Shown here: positions 44,309 through 54,946 of the stretch, piece by piece
How positions within the stretch are numbered: position 1 is the stretch's first letter
Layout: every line of letters starts with the position of its first letter
Assembly: GCF_900111005.1 (NCBI RefSeq)
Contig: NZ_FOFV01000023.1
Span: forward strand, 62,001 to 126,000
DNA from: Lentzea albida
GTDB lineage: Bacteria; Actinomycetota; Actinomycetes; Mycobacteriales; Pseudonocardiaceae
Length of the DNA stretch: 64,000 nt
Reading direction: 5' to 3'
Notes under the pieces: model-generated
What the model saw: the letters and a program-made list of their open reading frames with translations, nothing else
What the model was told of the DNA's origin: nothing
Database searches by the model: none
Program-made: the position numbers and the translations under genes

Positions 44309-45715
44309 ATGAGCCGCACGCTCGCGGAGAAGGTGTGGGAGGCACACGTTGTGCGCCACGGAAGTGGTGCGGAGCCGGACCTGCTCTACATCGACCTCCA
44401 CCTGCTCCACGAAGTCACCAGCCCCCAGGCGTTCGACGGGCTCCGCCTTGCCAACCGCAAGCTGCGCAGGCCCGATCTGACGATCGCCACCGAGGATCAC
44501 AACGTTCCGACCGTCGACATCGACAAGCCGATCGCCGACCTCGTGTCGCGCACGCAGGTCGAGACGCTCCGCCGCAACTGCGCGGAGTTCGGGGTGCGGC
44601 TGCACCCGATGGGCGACTTCGAGCAGGGCATCGTCCACGTCGTGGGCCCGCAGCTCGGCCTCACGCAGCCCGGTATGACCGTGGTGTGCGGCGACAGCCA
44701 CACGAGCACCCACGGTGCGTTCGGCGCGCTGGCCTTCGGCATCGGCACGTCCGAGGTGGAGCACGTCATGGCGACGCAGACGTTGCCCTTGCGCCCGTTC
44801 AAGACGATGGCCATCAACGTCACCGGCTCGCTCGGCGAGGGCGTCACGGCGAAGGACATCATCCTCGCGGTCATCGCGAAGATCGGCACCGGCGGCGGGC
44901 AGGGCTACGTGCTCGAGTACCGCGGCGAGGCCATCGAGGCGCTGTCGATGGAAGCGCGCATGACGGTCTGCAACATGTCGATCGAGGCGGGTGCCCGCGC
45001 GGGCATGATCGCACCGGACGACACGACTTTCGACTACATCTCGGGGCGTGACCACGCTCCGTCCGGCGCGGACTGGGACAAGGCCGTCGAGTACTGGAAG
45101 ACGCTGCGCACCGACGACGACGCGACCTTCGACGCCGAGGTGACGATCGACGCCGACGAGCTCACGCCGTTCGTCACGTGGGGCACGAACCCCGGCCAGG
45201 GCCTGCCTCTGGGGGCGAACGTCCCCGACCCCGGGAAGATCGCGGACGAGAACGAGCGCGTGGCCGCCGAGAAGGCGCTGACGTACATGGGCCTCGAGCC
45301 CGGCACGCCGCTGCGCGACATCCGCGTGGACACGGTGTTCCTCGGCTCCTGCACCAACGGGCGCATCGAGGACCTGCGCGCCGCGGCGGACGTCATCAAG
45401 GGCAAGCACGTCGCTTCAGGAGTACGGATGCTGGTCGTCCCCGGTTCGATGCGGGTGCGCAAGCAGGCCGAGGACGAGGGCCTGGACAAGGTGTTCCTCG
45501 ACGCGGGCGCTGAGTGGCGGCAGGCCGGCTGCTCGATGTGCCTTGGCATGAACCCGGATCAGCTCGCCCCCGGCGAGCGCAGCGCCTCGACCTCCAACCG
45601 CAACTTCGAGGGCAGGCAGGGCAAGGGCGGCAGGACCCACCTCGTGTCCCCGCTCGTCGCCGCCGCCACGGCCGTGCGCGGCACCCTGTCGGCCCCCGCA
45701 GACCTGGAGAACTGA
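44309..45715 (+). CDS. leuC: 3-isopropylmalate dehydratase large subunit
   Basis: The 468-aa aconitase-type protein isomerises 2- to 3-isopropylmalate (and citramalate to beta-methylmalate). The [4Fe-4S] ligands are C348 (GSCTNGR), C408 and C411 ([10 protein letters not shown]). Other motifs include [20 protein letters not shown] and [13 protein letters not shown] near the N-terminus. ATG 44309 has GGGAG 8 nt upstream. It is followed after 2 nt by leuD and controlled most likely by the divergent IclR. Confidence 0.96.
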   Translation: MSRTLAEKVWEAHVVRHGSGAEPDLLYIDLHLLHEVTSPQAFDGLRLANRKLRRPDLTIATEDHNVPTVDIDKPIADLVSRTQVETLRRNCAEFGVRLHPMGDFEQGIVHVVGPQLGLTQPGMTVVCGDSHTSTHGAFGALAFGIGTSEVEHVMATQTLPLRPFKTMAINVTGSLGEGVTAKDIILAVIAKIGTGGGQGYVLEYRGEAIEALSMEARMTVCNMSIEAGARAGMIAPDDTTFDYISGRDHAPSGADWDKAVEYWKTLRTDDDATFDAEVTIDADELTPFVTWGTNPGQGLPLGANVPDPGKIADENERVAAEKALTYMGLEPGTPLRDIRVDTVFLGSCTNGRIEDLRAAADVIKGKHVASGVRMLVVPGSMRVRKQAEDEGLDKVFLDAGAEWRQAGCSMCLGMNPDQLAPGERSASTSNRNFEGRQGKGGRTHLVSPLVAAATAVRGTLSAPADLEN

Positions 45716-45717
45716 CC

Positions 45718-46320
45718 ATGGAAGCCTTCACCACCCACACCGGTGTCGGTGTGCCGCTGCGCAGGTCCAACGTGGACACCGACCAGATCATCCCGGCCGT
45801 CTACCTCAAGCGCGTGACCCGCAGCGGGTTCGAGGACGGGCTCTTCGCCGCCTGGCGCGGTGACGAGCACTTCATCCTCAACCAGGAGCCCTTCAGGGCG
45901 GGCAGCGTCCTCGTCGCGGGCCCCGACTTCGGCACCGGGTCCTCTCGGGAACACGCCGTCTGGGCGTTGATGGACTACGGCTTCCGCGTCGTCGTCTCGT
46001 CCCGGTTCGCGGACATCTTCCGGGGCAACGCGGGCAAGCAGGGTCTCGTCGCGGCGCAGTGCAGCCAGTCCGATGTCGAGCTGCTGTGGAAACTGCTGGA
46101 GTCCGAGCCCGGCACGCCGGTCACCGTCGACCTCACCGACAAGACCGTTCGCGCCAAGGACTTGGTAGCCCCCTTCGAGATCGACGACTACACCCGCTGG
46201 CGCCTTCTCGAAGGCCTCGACGACATCGCTTTGACGCTGCGCCACGAGGCCGAGATCAGCGATTTCGAGGGCAATCGCCAGACTTGGCTGCCCACAACGG
46301 ATCCGCTTCCGGCGGTCTGA
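45718..46320 (+). CDS. leuD: 3-isopropylmalate dehydratase small subunit
   Basis: The 200-aa swivelling subunit completes the LeuCD enzyme. Motifs: [19 protein letters not shown] at the N-terminus, [17 protein letters not shown] (substrate-contacting loop) and [12 protein letters not shown]. Length standard. It begins 2 nt after leuC and ends before a terminator. Confidence 0.96.
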   Translation: MEAFTTHTGVGVPLRRSNVDTDQIIPAVYLKRVTRSGFEDGLFAAWRGDEHFILNQEPFRAGSVLVAGPDFGTGSSREHAVWALMDYGFRVVVSSRFADIFRGNAGKQGLVAAQCSQSDVELLWKLLESEPGTPVTVDLTDKTVRAKDLVAPFEIDDYTRWRLLEGLDDIALTLRHEAEISDFEGNRQTWLPTTDPLPAV

Positions 46321-46327
46321 GAGGGGG

Positions 46328-46359
46328 CCGGATTCTCCCCTTGAGAGGGGCGAATCCGG
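46328..46359 (+). terminator. Terminator of leuCD
   Basis: CCGGATTCTCCCC (46328-46340) with GGGGCGAATCCGG (46347-46359), one mismatch, loop 6 nt, 8 nt after leuD. Confidence 0.75.
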
Positions 46360-46421
46360 CGCCTCCTGTCCCTCGAAGGGGCGCAATTAGCCACGCCACA
46401 ACGAAAATTTTGGCGTGGCGA

Positions 46422-46451
46422 TTGGTATTTCTCGCGATTTGGGCCTACCGT
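46422..46451 (+). promoter_or_regulatory. Probable hupB promoter
   Basis: TTGGTA (46422-46427), 18-nt spacer, TACCGT (46446-46451), in the A/T-richest stretch of this neighbourhood and about 55 nt before the hupB start. Confidence 0.45.
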
Positions 46452-46505
46452 TGCGTTCTAGTCGGCCCGACGCTAGGGCCGTGAGCGTCCTGGGAGGGAC
46501 TGAAG

Positions 46506-47195
46506 GTGAACAAGGCCCAGCTCATCGAGGCGCTCGCCGAGCGCCTGGGAGACAAGAAGACCGCGGGTGCTGCTGTTGACGGCATCGTCGATGTCATCGT
46601 GCGGAGCGTCAACAAGGGCGAGAAGGTCAACATCACGGGCTTCGGCGTCTTCGAGAAGCGTGCCCGTGCGGCTCGCACCGCGCGCAACCCGCGCACGGGC
46701 GAGACCGTGAAGGTCAAGAAGACCAACGTGCCCGCGTTCCGCCCCGGCTCGACGTTCAAGGACGTCATCAGCGGTGCGAAGAAGCTGCCGAAGGCCGTTG
46801 CCGCCAAGGCCGCCGCCAAGCCCGCCGCCGCTGCCGCCGCGAAGCCCGCGGCCACCAAGGCTCCGGCGACGAAGGCCGCGACGACCCGCGCGACCACGAC
46901 GCGCACCCGCACGGCCGCGGCCGCCACCAAGGCGCCCGCGACCCGTCGCACCACCACCACGGCCGCCGCGACGAAGACCGCTGCTGCCAAGGCGCCCGCG
47001 AAGGCGACCGCCACCAAGGCCGCCGCCACCAAGACGGCTGCCGCGAAGGCTCCTGCCAAGCGCGCCACGGCCGCTGCCAAGCCGGCTGCTGCCAAGACGA
47101 CGGCCGCCGCCAAGACGACCGCCGCTGCCAAGCCCGCCGCGAAGACCGCGGCTGCGAAGCCGGCTGCTCGCAAGACGGCTGCCAAGAAGAAGTGA
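46506..47195 (+). CDS. hupB: HU-family nucleoid protein with long Lys/Ala tail
   Basis: The 229-aa protein has a normal HU domain (1-90: [40 protein letters not shown] with the DNA-binding arm [12 protein letters not shown], then [12 protein letters not shown]). A tail of about 135 residues follows, made almost only of Ala, Lys, Thr, Pro and Arg (KKTAAAK- and KAPAK-like units), like the histone-H1-like tail of mycobacterial HupB and Streptomyces HupS. The tail adds DNA condensation and is a target for acetylation in mycobacteria. GTG 46506 after GGGAGGG. Position behind leuCD matches Mtb and Streptomyces. Confidence 0.94.
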   Translation: MNKAQLIEALAERLGDKKTAGAAVDGIVDVIVRSVNKGEKVNITGFGVFEKRARAARTARNPRTGETVKVKKTNVPAFRPGSTFKDVISGAKKLPKAVAAKAAAKPAAAAAAKPAATKAPATKAATTRATTTRTRTAAAATKAPATRRTTTTAAATKTAAAKAPAKATATKAAATKTAAAKAPAKRATAAAKPAAAKTTAAAKTTAAAKPAAKTAAAKPAARKTAAKKK

Positions 47196-47242
47196 GACGG
47201 GCCTCCTGAGGGAGGCTGCGTCACTTCAGAACCACGCGGAAG

Positions 47243-47269
47243 GCCCCGGTGTGCGCACACCGGGGCTTT
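47243..47269 (+). terminator. Terminator of hupB
   Basis: GCCCCGGTGTG (47243-47253) pairs perfectly with CACACCGGGGC (47256-47266) followed by TTT. A further small hairpin GCCTCC/GGAGGC precedes it near 47202. No gene is seen from 47270 to 47493. Confidence 0.85.
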
Positions 47270-47493
47270 CGTGTTTGTTGGCCGCTGCTCCACAGCGGCG
47301 GCGAGTTCGCCGGGGAAGTCGGTCGTCCGTTGCCCCAATAGAAATAACGCAAGCGCGCCTGCGAATAGCCCCTGCCCGGCTCGGAACAACGCCCGGCACA
47401 AGCGAAACCGCCGCCTTCCCGGCCGATTTGGTTGCCAGAGGCGAACTTTCATCGGGGCCGGGAGACGGCGGCGGAGAACGGCGGTGGAGAGCC

Positions 47494-48414
47494 TCAGGGA
47501 CGGGGGAGTGCCGAGGCCAGGTAATGCGCCGACACCAGCGTTGGCCAGCGCGAAGGCGAGTCCGAAGTGGACCACGTGCCGAACGGCCTGGTGAAGGCCA
47601 GCACCCACGTGCTGCCCTTCTTGCAGGGGATCTCGTCGAGCCTCAGCCCGCCCATTTCGGCCAGCGACTGCACGACGGACGGGATCACGCCGCCCTGCGA
47701 GGAGACGACGGCACGGCCTTCGAGAGCGGCCACCTCCAGCAGGCGCACGAGACCGGCGTCCGGGTCGGGCCAGTAGCCCTCCTCCGACAGCCGGTGCTCC
47801 TGGACGACGTCCACGCCCAGGTCCTCGGCCACGCCCCGCACGGTGTCCACACAACGCACCCTGGGCGCCGTGTGGACGCGCACGGGTGCCCACAGGGGCA
47901 GCAGGGCGCGCAGCGCCGCGGCCTGGCGCCAGCCGGCGTCCGAGAGCGGGCGCAGGTCATCGTCGTCGTCCCACTCGGAACGTTTACCCGCCTTCGCGTG
48001 CCGCACCAGCAGGACCAGCAGCAGGTCCGCGGGCAGGCGGGCGAACTCGTCGAGCACCTCGCGGTCCGGTGCGTAGGTGAGCAGGGCCGACGCCTCGGTG
48101 ACCGGCAGCCACCGCAGTTCGTCGACCTCCTCGTTGGCCGCGAAAGAACCGGAAACGGCTTCGGCGGCGTAGTAGTCGACGGTCTTCGGCACGCCCTTCA
48201 CCGAATAGGAGACCTGGCTCAGGTGGCGGCCGAGAACGCACGAGAAGCCTGTTTCCTCCTCGATCTCGCGCACCGCGCAGGCGGGAATCGTCTCGCCCTG
48301 GTCGAGTTTGCCCTTCGGCAGGGACCAGTCGTCATAACGCTGGCGGTGCACGACCGCGACTTCGACGTTTCCGCCGGCATCACGCCAGAGCACCGCCCCA
48401 GCAGCTTTGATCAC
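47494..48414 (-). CDS. mutT1: MutT1-type Nudix hydrolase with C-terminal histidine phosphatase domain
   Basis: The 306-aa protein is a fusion. The N-terminal Nudix domain (about 1-140) has the box [20 protein letters not shown] plus TGF. The C-terminal histidine phosphatase domain (about 155-306) starts [11 protein letters not shown] (RHG-type, here RHA) and has [19 protein letters not shown]. Mycobacterial MutT1 (Rv2985) has the same two-domain form and hydrolyses 8-oxo-(d)GTP and diadenosine polyphosphates. GTG 48414 overlaps the ppk stop by 4 nt (GTGA), so the two are co-translated. Confidence 0.9.
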   Translation of the reverse strand: MIKAAGAVLWRDAGGNVEVAVVHRQRYDDWSLPKGKLDQGETIPACAVREIEEETGFSCVLGRHLSQVSYSVKGVPKTVDYYAAEAVSGSFAANEEVDELRWLPVTEASALLTYAPDREVLDEFARLPADLLLVLLVRHAKAGKRSEWDDDDDLRPLSDAGWRQAAALRALLPLWAPVRVHTAPRVRCVDTVRGVAEDLGVDVVQEHRLSEEGYWPDPDAGLVRLLEVAALEGRAVVSSQGGVIPSVVQSLAEMGGLRLDEIPCKKGSTWVLAFTRPFGTWSTSDSPSRWPTLVSAHYLASALPRP

Positions 48415-50705
48415 CCAAGAGCTCCGTGCTTGTGCAGCAGTTCCATCTGATGGTCCCGCACGGACGTGCCGTCCGAGGGCGAGGGTTCCCATTCTCCGTC
48501 AGAACGCAGCACCCAGCAGCGCGTGTGCGGGTCGAGCGCGGAGTCGAACATGTCGCCCAGCTGCTTGGTCAGGCGCGGGTCGGCCACGCGCACGGCCACC
48601 TCGACGCGGCGGTCCAGGTTGCGGTGCATCATGTCCGCGCTGCCGATCCAGTACTCGCCGGACGCGACGAAGTGGAAGACCCGCGAGTGCTCCAGGAACC
48701 GGCCGAGGATCGACCGGACCCGGATGTTCTCCGACAGCCCCTTGATGCCCGGCTTCAGACCGCAGATGCCGCGCACGACCACGTCCACGGGCACGCCCGC
48801 CTGCGACGCCCGGTACAGCGCGTCGATGACCTGCTCGTCGACGAGCGAGTTCACCTTGATCCGCACACCCGAGGGCTCACCCGCCTGCGCGCGCTCGATC
48901 TCGTCGTTGATCCGGTCCACGATGCCCTTGCGGACGCCGTAGGGGGCGACGAGGAGCGAGCGGTACTCGTCCTGGCGCGCGTAGCCCGTGAGGACGTTGA
49001 AGAGGTCCGTGAGGTCCGCGCCGATCGTCGGTTCGGCGGTGAGGATGCCGACGTCCTCGTAGAGCCGCGCGGTCTTCGGGTTGTAGTTGCCGGTGCCGAT
49101 GTGGCAGTAGCGCCGGATCGTCGAACCCTCCTGGCGCACCACCAACGACGTCTTGCAGTGCGTCTTCAGGCCCACCAGGCCGTAGACGACGTGCACGCCC
49201 GCCTTCTCCAGCGTGCGCGCCCACTTGATGTTCGCCTGCTCGTCGAACCGGGCCTTGATCTCCACCAGCGCCACGACCTGCTTGCCGGCCTCGGCCGCGT
49301 CGATCAGCGCGTCCACGATGGGCGAGTCACCGGAGGTGCGGTACAGCGTCTGCTTGATGGCGAGCACGTGCGGGTCGGCCGCGGCCTGTTCGATGAAGCG
49401 CTGCACCGACGTGGAGAACGAGTCGTACGGGTGGTGCACGAGGACGTCGCCCTCGCGCAGCGTCGCGAACACGCTCTTCGGCGTCTCGCGCTCCCCGAAC
49501 GCCGGGTGCGTCGCCGGCACGAACGCCGGGTCCTTCAACGTCTTGCGGTCGATGCCGTAGAGCTGCCACAGGCACGACAGGTCGAGCAGGCCGGGCACCG
49601 TCACGACGTCGTGCGGGTCGACGTCCATCTCCCGCAACAACAGTTCGAGCATGTGCTCGGTCATGTCGTCGGCGACCTCCAGGCGCACCGGCGGACCGAA
49701 CCGGCGCCGCGCGAGCTCGCGTTCGAGCGCCTGCAACAGGTCCTCGTCGCGGTCCTCCTCGACCTCGAGGTCCGCGTTGCGCGTGACGCGGAACGCGTGG
49801 CACTCGATGACCTCCATGCCGGTGAACAGCTCGCCGAGGTGCGCGGCGATGAGTTCCTCCAGCGGCAGGAAGGTCGCGGACGAGGACGACCGGTCCGCCT
49901 CCACGCGAACCAGGCGCGGCACGTTGTCCGGCACCTTCACGCGGGCGAAGCGCTCGCCGCCGCCCTCGGGGTCCCGCACGGTCACCGCGAGGTTCAGCGA
50001 CAGCCCCGAGATGTACGGGAACGGGTGCGCCGGGTCGACCGCGAGCGGCGTGAGGACCGGGAAGACCTGCTCGCTGAAGTAGTTGGAGAGCCTCAGCCGG
50101 TCGTAGTCCGTGAGGTCGCCCCACGTCACGATGCTGATCCGGTGCTCTTCCAGGCCGGGCCTGATGTGGTCGAGGAACGCGCGGGCGTGCTGCTCCACGA
50201 GTTCCTGCGAGCGCTTGGAGATCGCCACGAGCTGCTCGAGCGGCGTGAGCCCGTCCGCGCTGCGCACCGTGAGCCCGGTCTCCGCGCGCCGCTTCAGGCC
50301 GGCGACCCGGACCATGTAGAACTCGTCGAGGTTCGAGGCGAAGATCGCGAGGAACTTCGCGCGCTCCAGCAACGGCTGCGAGGAGTCCTCGGCCAGGGCG
50401 AGCACGCGGGCGTTGAAGTCCAACCAGGACAGTTCACGGTTGAAGTACCGGTCGTCCGGGAGGTCCGTGGGCAGCGGACTCGGCGTCACCGCGGGCGGGG
50501 CCGAGGGCACCCCTCGCGTGGGAGCGGCGACCGGCCCCTGGGGTGGCTCCGCCTTCCTCCGCGGGTTGGACGCTCGCCTGGTCGCCGCTCGGGGCTGCCT
50601 CTTCGGCGTCGCCGCACGCGGGGTGGCCGCTGCCTTGCCGCCCGTCGAGCGGCGTCGGGAGGGGGTCGCCTTGCCGTCGTTGTCGTCCGTGCTCACGTCA
50701 CGCAT
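48411..50705 (-). CDS. ppk: Polyphosphate kinase 1
   Basis: The 764-aa PPK1 makes polyphosphate from ATP. After a basic, Arg/Pro/Ala-rich N-terminal extension of about 80 residues come the N domain ([20 protein letters not shown]), head domain, and the two catalytic PLD-like domains with the autophosphorylated H535 in [20 protein letters not shown] and ARVFHF-like [20 protein letters not shown]. Extension is unusual in length against E. coli PPK but common in actinomycetes. ATG 50705; GTG 50696 is possible. First gene of the ppk-mutT1 unit. Confidence 0.95.
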   Translation of the reverse strand: MRDVSTDDNDGKATPSRRRSTGGKAAATPRAATPKRQPRAATRRASNPRRKAEPPQGPVAAPTRGVPSAPPAVTPSPLPTDLPDDRYFNRELSWLDFNARVLALAEDSSQPLLERAKFLAIFASNLDEFYMVRVAGLKRRAETGLTVRSADGLTPLEQLVAISKRSQELVEQHARAFLDHIRPGLEEHRISIVTWGDLTDYDRLRLSNYFSEQVFPVLTPLAVDPAHPFPYISGLSLNLAVTVRDPEGGGERFARVKVPDNVPRLVRVEADRSSSSATFLPLEELIAAHLGELFTGMEVIECHAFRVTRNADLEVEEDRDEDLLQALERELARRRFGPPVRLEVADDMTEHMLELLLREMDVDPHDVVTVPGLLDLSCLWQLYGIDRKTLKDPAFVPATHPAFGERETPKSVFATLREGDVLVHHPYDSFSTSVQRFIEQAAADPHVLAIKQTLYRTSGDSPIVDALIDAAEAGKQVVALVEIKARFDEQANIKWARTLEKAGVHVVYGLVGLKTHCKTSLVVRQEGSTIRRYCHIGTGNYNPKTARLYEDVGILTAEPTIGADLTDLFNVLTGYARQDEYRSLLVAPYGVRKGIVDRINDEIERAQAGEPSGVRIKVNSLVDEQVIDALYRASQAGVPVDVVVRGICGLKPGIKGLSENIRVRSILGRFLEHSRVFHFVASGEYWIGSADMMHRNLDRRVEVAVRVADPRLTKQLGDMFDSALDPHTRCWVLRSDGEWEPSPSDGTSVRDHQMELLHKHGALG

Positions 50706-50764
50706 TGTGTCTCAGAATCGGCGCGGGCGCCCCCAACCAGAACGACCGTCTGGTGAACTCCTCG

Positions 50765-50956
50765 TCACAGAACAGGCATGCGAAGAGCCGTAACGGCTCC
50801 GTCAGGACTACGTTCGAGGGTCACCCGCTGGCCCGGACGCAGCATTCGCCAGCCACCCGCCGTGACGGCCTCCGCGCTCACGTCGACGAGGACGCCGTCA
50901 TCTCGGAGGACGGTCGCGGAACCGTCGCTGTTAAAAGTAGACACAGTCGCCTGCAC
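50765..50956 (-). CDS. Small cold-shock-like (OB-fold) protein, 63 aa
   Basis: The protein runs MQATVSTFNSDGSATVLRDD to ALRMPVL with the strand pattern of a short OB fold: ATVSTF, SATVLRDDGV, LVDVSAEAV, MLRPGQRVTLERSPDGAV. Similar small proteins are found before ppk in Streptomyces-type genomes. RNP motifs of true cold-shock proteins are not clear, so nucleic acid binding is uncertain. GTG 50956 is chosen; the -10-like TAGGCT lies 8 nt before it, suggesting a leaderless mRNA. It is 59 nt before ppk on the same strand. Confidence 0.65.
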   Translation of the reverse strand: MQATVSTFNSDGSATVLRDDGVLVDVSAEAVTAGGWRMLRPGQRVTLERSPDGAVTALRMPVL

Positions 50957-51135
50957 GGAGCAGAAGCCTAGTGCTGCGGCAGCTGGCCTTCGCCCCCGTG
51001 TTCGGCGTTCAGACGGTCGCGAGGTGGCCCGCTGAGCGTCGAACACGCGGCGAAGGCCGGCTGCCGCGGCACGGGTGCCCGGCATCAGACGTTCGGGCCT
51101 ACACGGTTCTCCGGGCGCACTGCCAGGGTCGATCC

Positions 51136-52668
51136 ATGAAGGTTATTGCCACGATCACCGCGGCGACCCTGTTGGCCTTCACCACGGCAGGCCTGGCTTC
51201 GGCGGCTTCCGCCGAACCCACGACTCCGAAGGTGGACAAACCACGACTGCAGGCGGCGGCCAAGAACGTCCGGCTGAAAGCCTCACTTCCCGGTACCGAA
51301 CGAGCCATCTCGATCGCGTTCGCCCAGTACGGCAAGCGCGACGTGGCGTTCGTGAGCATGGAGACCGGGTTGAAGACGTTCGACGTCACCGATCTCGACA
51401 GGCCCAAGCTCCTCGACCACCTCACGAAGGAGGAGATGGCGCTGCCGGGCGACGACCCGACCAAGCGCTTCTGGGAGAACGAGGACATCAACGTCGACCC
51501 CAAGCGCAAGCTCGCGTTCCTGGCGCGCGAGGTCAACTCGTTCGGCCGCGCGCTGCCCGGCGACCGCCCGACCGGCAACTACATCGTGTCCGCTGTGGAC
51601 CCCGCCGACCTCAAAATCCTCAGCTTCCACAGGCAGAACACCGGTCACACCAGCACCTGCGTCAACGACTGCCAGTTCCTCTGGACGGCCGGGCTCGACC
51701 GGTCGGACGCCAAGACCGGGCGGATCTTCGTCACGGACATCCGCGATCCGAAGACGCCCAGGGAACTGCCGCACGACGTGGACGTCCGCGGCAAGGCGGG
51801 CGAAGGCAAGATCACGCACGACGTCCAGGTCGACGCCCAGGGCATCGCCTGGGTGGCGGGCGACGACGGCACCCGCGGCTACTGGACGCAGGGCTGGCAC
51901 CGGGACCCGTTGACCGGGAAGTACCGCGAGGCCAAGGCGTGGGACCCCGTCCCGTACGCGGGCGGCGCGGTGCCGAAGGCCGACATGCCGACCTCGTTCA
52001 CGCACAACTCGTTCCGCCCGGTCGGCCGCACGCTGCTCGACGGCCCGCTGCCCACGCGGGAGAACCCGCCGGGAAGCCTGCTCCTGCACACCGAGGAGGC
52101 GTTCGGCTCGCCCACCTGCAAGACCGAGGGCCGGTTCGTCATCTCGTCGTTGCAGGGCACGCACGGCGGTGAGGGCTGGGGTGAGACGCCGAAGGAGATG
52201 AAGACCGTCGGCATCTGGAGCCCCGACGACCAGGAGGGCACGATCCCCGGCGACGTCACGTGCTCCGCGCACTACTTCGACGTGCAGAAGAGGATCGTGG
52301 CCTACTCCTGGTACAACCAGGGCACCCGCTTCCTCGACATCTCCAACCCCGCCAGGCCGATCCAGATCGGGTACTGGCGGCCGGACACCGCTACTTCGTG
52401 GGCGCCGTACTGGCACCGCGGCACGGTGTTCGTGGCGGACATCTCGCGCGGCGTCGAGATCCTGCAGCTGGAGCGGGGCGCCTACGAGGCGCAGGCGAGC
52501 GGCACTCCCGTGACGCTCACCGCGCACCACGCGAGGGAACTGGCCAGGGAGAGCGACCGGGAACCCGTGCCGCTCGCCCCGAACCCGTTCTACGGCTGGG
52601 CCTGCCCGATGGTCGCGAGCCGCGACGACTCGGACTGCGGCGCAGGAGCCTGCGGCGCACCCTGCTGA
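51136..52668 (+). CDS. Secreted LVIVD-type beta-propeller protein
   Basis: The 510-aa protein has a Sec signal peptide (MKVIATITAATLLAFTTAGL, cleavage after ASA-ASA near residue 26) and a propeller of LVIVD-like repeats: VAFVSMETGLKTFDVTDLDR, IFVTDIRDPKTPREL, ISNPARPIQIGYW and VFVADISRGVEILQLE. It has several cysteines, including a Cys-rich end (CGAGACGAPC), so disulfides outside the cell are likely (a VKOR is encoded in this window). No enzyme motif. The 3' end overlaps the convergent acyltransferase gene by 79 bp. Confidence 0.8.
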   Translation: MKVIATITAATLLAFTTAGLASAASAEPTTPKVDKPRLQAAAKNVRLKASLPGTERAISIAFAQYGKRDVAFVSMETGLKTFDVTDLDRPKLLDHLTKEEMALPGDDPTKRFWENEDINVDPKRKLAFLAREVNSFGRALPGDRPTGNYIVSAVDPADLKILSFHRQNTGHTSTCVNDCQFLWTAGLDRSDAKTGRIFVTDIRDPKTPRELPHDVDVRGKAGEGKITHDVQVDAQGIAWVAGDDGTRGYWTQGWHRDPLTGKYREAKAWDPVPYAGGAVPKADMPTSFTHNSFRPVGRTLLDGPLPTRENPPGSLLLHTEEAFGSPTCKTEGRFVISSLQGTHGGEGWGETPKEMKTVGIWSPDDQEGTIPGDVTCSAHYFDVQKRIVAYSWYNQGTRFLDISNPARPIQIGYWRPDTATSWAPYWHRGTVFVADISRGVEILQLERGAYEAQASGTPVTLTAHHARELARESDREPVPLAPNPFYGWACPMVASRDDSDCGAGACGAPC

Positions 52669-53756
52669 GCGACGGCCGCCTTGACGGCGGCCTTCGCGCG
52701 CTGGCGGGTGACCACGCGCCGGCCGAGGTCGATCATCGGGATCTCCACGGTCGCGTAGAGGACGCTCGCCAGCACCAGTCCCGCCGCCGTGACCACCACG
52801 GACTGACCGAGACCGGACAGGGCGGGCCAGAAGAACGCGATGATCGTCGCGGCGATCGTCTGCACCAGGTACAGCGAGTAGGACCGCTCGCCGACGAACT
52901 GCATCGGCTTCGTGGACAGCAACGTCGTGGCCGGTCCCGGTGCGACCATCGCGGTCAGCAGCACCGCCGTCGCGAGCGCGTACACCGGGATGACCAGGAC
53001 GTGACCGGGCATTCCGCCGATCCCGTCCAGGAAGTCGGCGATCGGCTTCACGCTCAGGTGGACACCGGTGAACCCGAGCGCGACGGCGATCTGCGCGACC
53101 CGGTTCGTGAGGGGGCGCAGCAACGCGAACCCGCGCGGGCTGTGCAACACGATCGCGAGCACGACACCGGTCAGGATCGAGAAGTAGTGCAACGGCCAGC
53201 CGGGGTTGCTGTGCTCCGTCGTGAAGTTCACGAGGCCGAGCGCGAGCAGCATGCCGAGGGCGGCGGCACCGGCGCGGCGGCGCAGCACGACGGTGCCCAG
53301 CGCGATCGCCACCAGGGGCCAGACCAGGTAGAACTTCTGCTCGATGCCCAGCGACCACGACTGCCCGTACGGGCTGGCACCGGCGAACTCGTTGGTGAAC
53401 GTGAGGAAGTACTTCAGCGCGGGGCCGATGCCGTTGCTGACGAACGTCCCGTAGAGCGCGGACGCCACGACCGTGACGAGCAGGACCACGAAGTACACGG
53501 GGAGGATCCGGAAGGCCCGGCGCAGGTAGAACTCACCGAGCGCGATGCGGCCCGTCCTGCGTTCCTCGCGCAGCATCAGCGTGGTGATCAGGAATCCGCT
53601 GAGGACGAAGAACATCTGGACACCGACCCAGCCCTGAAGCCGGTCGGGACCGCCGTAGTGGAAGAAGACGACCAGTACCGCGGCGATGGCGCGCAGGCCG
53701 TCGAGTGCGGGAAAGCGGCGCAACGCCAGGTAGTCGGCGTGCGTCAATGAACTCAT
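52590..53756 (-). CDS. Acyltransferase family 3 (membrane O-acyltransferase)
   Basis: The 388-aa protein has about ten membrane helices and the family motif set: RRFPALDGLRAIAAVLVVFF with HY, GWVGVQMFFVLSGFLITTLM, FYLRRAFRILPVYFVVLLV and GQSWSLGIEQKFYLVWPL. Such proteins transfer acyl groups to sugars, peptidoglycan or lipids at the outer surface. ATG 53756 is chosen since the conserved part begins right after; the frame stays open upstream. The C-terminal tail is Ala/Gln/Pro-rich and lies in the 79-bp overlap with the propeller gene. Confidence 0.88.
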   Translation of the reverse strand: MSSLTHADYLALRRFPALDGLRAIAAVLVVFFHYGGPDRLQGWVGVQMFFVLSGFLITTLMLREERRTGRIALGEFYLRRAFRILPVYFVVLLVTVVASALYGTFVSNGIGPALKYFLTFTNEFAGASPYGQSWSLGIEQKFYLVWPLVAIALGTVVLRRRAGAAALGMLLALGLVNFTTEHSNPGWPLHYFSILTGVVLAIVLHSPRGFALLRPLTNRVAQIAVALGFTGVHLSVKPIADFLDGIGGMPGHVLVIPVYALATAVLLTAMVAPGPATTLLSTKPMQFVGERSYSLYLVQTIAATIIAFFWPALSGLGQSVVVTAAGLVLASVLYATVEIPMIDLGRRVVTRQRAKAAVKAAVAQQGAPQAPAPQSESSRLATIGQAQP

Positions 53757-53927
53757 GCAGGTACACCTCAGGGCAACGCGTCGGGGAGACGACGTCGGGG
53801 ATGCGTCGTCTGGCGTAGGGGGATACGGATGTAAAGGTGCCGGGGTTCCCCTGTGCGTTGCCCAAACCAACATTTTCGTGGCGTTCGTCACTGAACCGCG
53901 GAGCGGGTGGGAACGAAGGGGAGCGCG

Positions 53928-54902
53928 TCAGCAGGCGGGCAACGCCGAGAGTTCCGCCAGCGGGGCCGCGGCCGCGACGCGCCACCCCTGCTGCGTCAAC
54001 GCCCCGCCGTGCACCTCCAGCCAGTACGAGCCTTCGGTCGTGTGGACGGTCGCGCGGCTGCGGACGTCCGTGATGTGCGAGGACCCCGACTGCCACGACA
54101 CGAAGTCACCGCTGACCCGCGGGAACACGATGCCCTCGTTCTTCGGCGAGGTCCTGATCCCCGCCAGCTCACGCGGTTCGGGCCAGCCCTCGCGCCAGGC
54201 GCGCAGCTTCTCGCCCTGCGCCCACACGACCGTGCGCCCGTCGGACGCCACGCCGTCACCGGGTTTCGCGTCCTTCAACGGATCGGGCAGCGCGCCCTCG
54301 GCGCGGAACCTCCCGTCCTGCTGCCAGAGCACCGCGTCACCGAGGAAAACCGGCCTCTTGCCGGGGCCGACGACCCTGTCCTTCTTCTTCGCCAGGTCGT
54401 AGACGTGCACGCCGAGGCTGTCGGACCAGGCGGCCCTGCCGTTGTGCACCACGGCACCGCTGTCGCCGATCTGCACGGGCGCGCCGTCGTCGCGCGAGTC
54501 CCACGCGTAGGTCGTGGTGGTGTGGTCCGCCGGGCCCGGTGTCGTGGAGAAGGTGACCCAGCGGCCGTCGAACTCGACGCCGAAGAGCTGCCCGTTGTTC
54601 TGCACGGCCATCACCTGCTGCCGCTTGCCGTGGTCGTGCAGCACCAGTTCGGTGGTCCTGTTGCGCGTGGTCTTCACCAGCGTCGTGCCGGCGTCGGAGT
54701 CCGCCGCGACGACGACCACCTTCTCGTGCGAGCCGACCTCGGTCCTGTTGCGGGACAGCCGGTCCTTCCAGTCCTGGGGCAACGCCACCTGGCACGTGCC
54801 GAGGTTGCTCTCGGCCGTGTAGTCGGACGGACGGTCGATCGGATAGGCGGCGACACAGCCCGCGATGGCCGTGACAGCCGCCAGCGCGATGAGCGCTCGC
54901 AT
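53928..54902 (-). CDS. Lipoprotein with beta-propeller-like repeats
   Basis: The 324-aa protein has lipobox AIAGC (lipidated C16) followed by strand-rich repeats: VQNNGQLFGVEFDGRWVTFS, AVVHNGRAAWSDSLGVHVYD, VFLGDAVLWQQDGRF, DGVASDGRTVVWAQGEKLRA and VSGDFVSWQSG. The 'D-G-x-x-V-x-W' pattern recurs about every 45 residues, as in TolB/WD-like propellers. No catalytic motif, no family recognised. Expected on the outer face of the membrane. Confidence 0.7.
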   Translation of the reverse strand: MRALIALAAVTAIAGCVAAYPIDRPSDYTAESNLGTCQVALPQDWKDRLSRNRTEVGSHEKVVVVAADSDAGTTLVKTTRNRTTELVLHDHGKRQQVMAVQNNGQLFGVEFDGRWVTFSTTPGPADHTTTTYAWDSRDDGAPVQIGDSGAVVHNGRAAWSDSLGVHVYDLAKKKDRVVGPGKRPVFLGDAVLWQQDGRFRAEGALPDPLKDAKPGDGVASDGRTVVWAQGEKLRAWREGWPEPRELAGIRTSPKNEGIVFPRVSGDFVSWQSGSSHITDVRSRATVHTTEGSYWLEVHGGALTQQGWRVAAAAPLAELSALPAC

Positions 54903-54946
54903 CAGTCTCCCAAGTCGTGATCACCCGGTAGACGTGTGGCGACGGC

